Part shown: positions 5,755 to 5,911 of the stretch, in pieces
Numbering within the stretch: position 1 is the stretch's first letter
How the letters are laid out: each line of letters starts with the position of its first letter
NCBI GenBank assembly: GCA_964642485.1
Contig: CAZXPA010000042.1
Location: forward strand, 1 to 5,911
DNA length: 5,911 bases
Origin: CAZXPA01 sp964642485
GTDB taxonomy: Bacteria > Patescibacteriota > Patescibacteriia > UBA2591 > UBA6264
Direction: 5' to 3'
The notes under the pieces: generated by a model
Database searches by the model: none
What the model saw: the letters and a program-made list of their open reading frames with translations, nothing else
Told to the model about the DNA's origin: nothing
Program-made: the position numbers and the translations under genes

Positions 5755-5911
5755 ATGGCTTTTTATCATAACTTAATCACTGAAAAAAGTTGGCAAATCC
5801 TTCAAAAACTAAAAAAAGAATGTGAATTCATTTTAATAGGCGGATGGGCTGTTTTTATTTACAGCCAAAATCTTAAGTCAAAAGATGTTGATATTATTTT
5901 AGATTATGAAT
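5755..5911 (+). CDS. Nucleotidyltransferase-fold protein, AbiEii/DUF6036-like, N-terminal part only
   Basis: The first 52 codons are present and the gene runs off the window at 5911. The product has a short N-terminal helix, then FILIGGWAVFIYSQ (25-38), the GG motif of the nucleotidyltransferase fold. Next is KSKDVDIILDYE (41-52), whose D44-x-D46 matches the metal-binding Asp pair of minimal nucleotidyltransferases. The GGWAV...KSKD-D-I pattern fits the AbiEii/DUF6036-type families, some of which are toxins that modify tRNA by adding nucleotides. The ATG at 5755 is one base after the stop of the AbiEi-like gene, with no Shine-Dalgarno sequence of its own. That arrangement, regulator first and nucleotidyltransferase second, is that of AbiE-type type IV toxin-antitoxin systems. 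The toxin role is inferred. The missing C-terminus holds the third catalytic acid, so activity cannot be judged. Confidence 0.7.
   Translation, partial: MAFYHNLITEKSWQILQKLKKECEFILIGGWAVFIYSQNLKSKDVDIILDYE

Overview
This AT-rich 5.9 kb window reads as a stretch of a small-genome bacterium, most likely a Candidate Phyla Radiation (Patescibacteria/Parcubacteria-like) organism. That placement is an inference from three things: lysine- and isoleucine-rich proteins, tight gene packing with almost no Shine-Dalgarno sequences, and short period-8 tandem repeats between genes. No marker gene is present to prove it. All genes lie on the + strand.

Positions 51-5027 hold a four-gene surface-glycan block. 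It contains a WecA/MraY-type polyprenyl-phosphate sugar-1-phosphate transferase (51-986), a DegT/DnrJ/EryC1/StrS PLP aminotransferase (991-2109), a large membrane-anchored CapD/PglF/WbpM-type nucleotide-sugar 4,6-dehydratase (2091-3974) and a Wzz-like chain-length protein with a long coiled coil (4020-5027). The first three are coupled (4-base gap, then a 19-base overlap). The fourth is separated by 45 bases and may have its own promoter inside the end of the dehydratase gene. Together they suggest this route: the dehydratase makes a UDP-4-keto-6-deoxy-HexNAc, the aminotransferase converts it to a 4-amino sugar, the membrane transferase loads a sugar phosphate on the lipid carrier, and the Wzz-like protein helps set polymer length.

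Positions 5028-5165 are a compact, signal-dense intergenic region. It holds a period-8 tandem repeat that starts at the stop codon of the Wzz-like gene, a perfect 9-bp hairpin with a T-tract on the - strand, a perfect DnaA-box nonamer, and a + strand intrinsic terminator whose stem overlaps a good promoter (TTGACA-N16-TATCAT). A related period-8 repeat overlaps the stop codon of the dehydratase gene.

Positions 5166-5911 hold a separate two-gene unit: a winged-helix protein resembling AbiEi antitoxins, and the start of a nucleotidyltransferase-fold protein resembling AbiEii/DUF6036 proteins, cut by the window edge. This looks like a type IV toxin-antitoxin-like (AbiE-like) pair. It is the least described element here.
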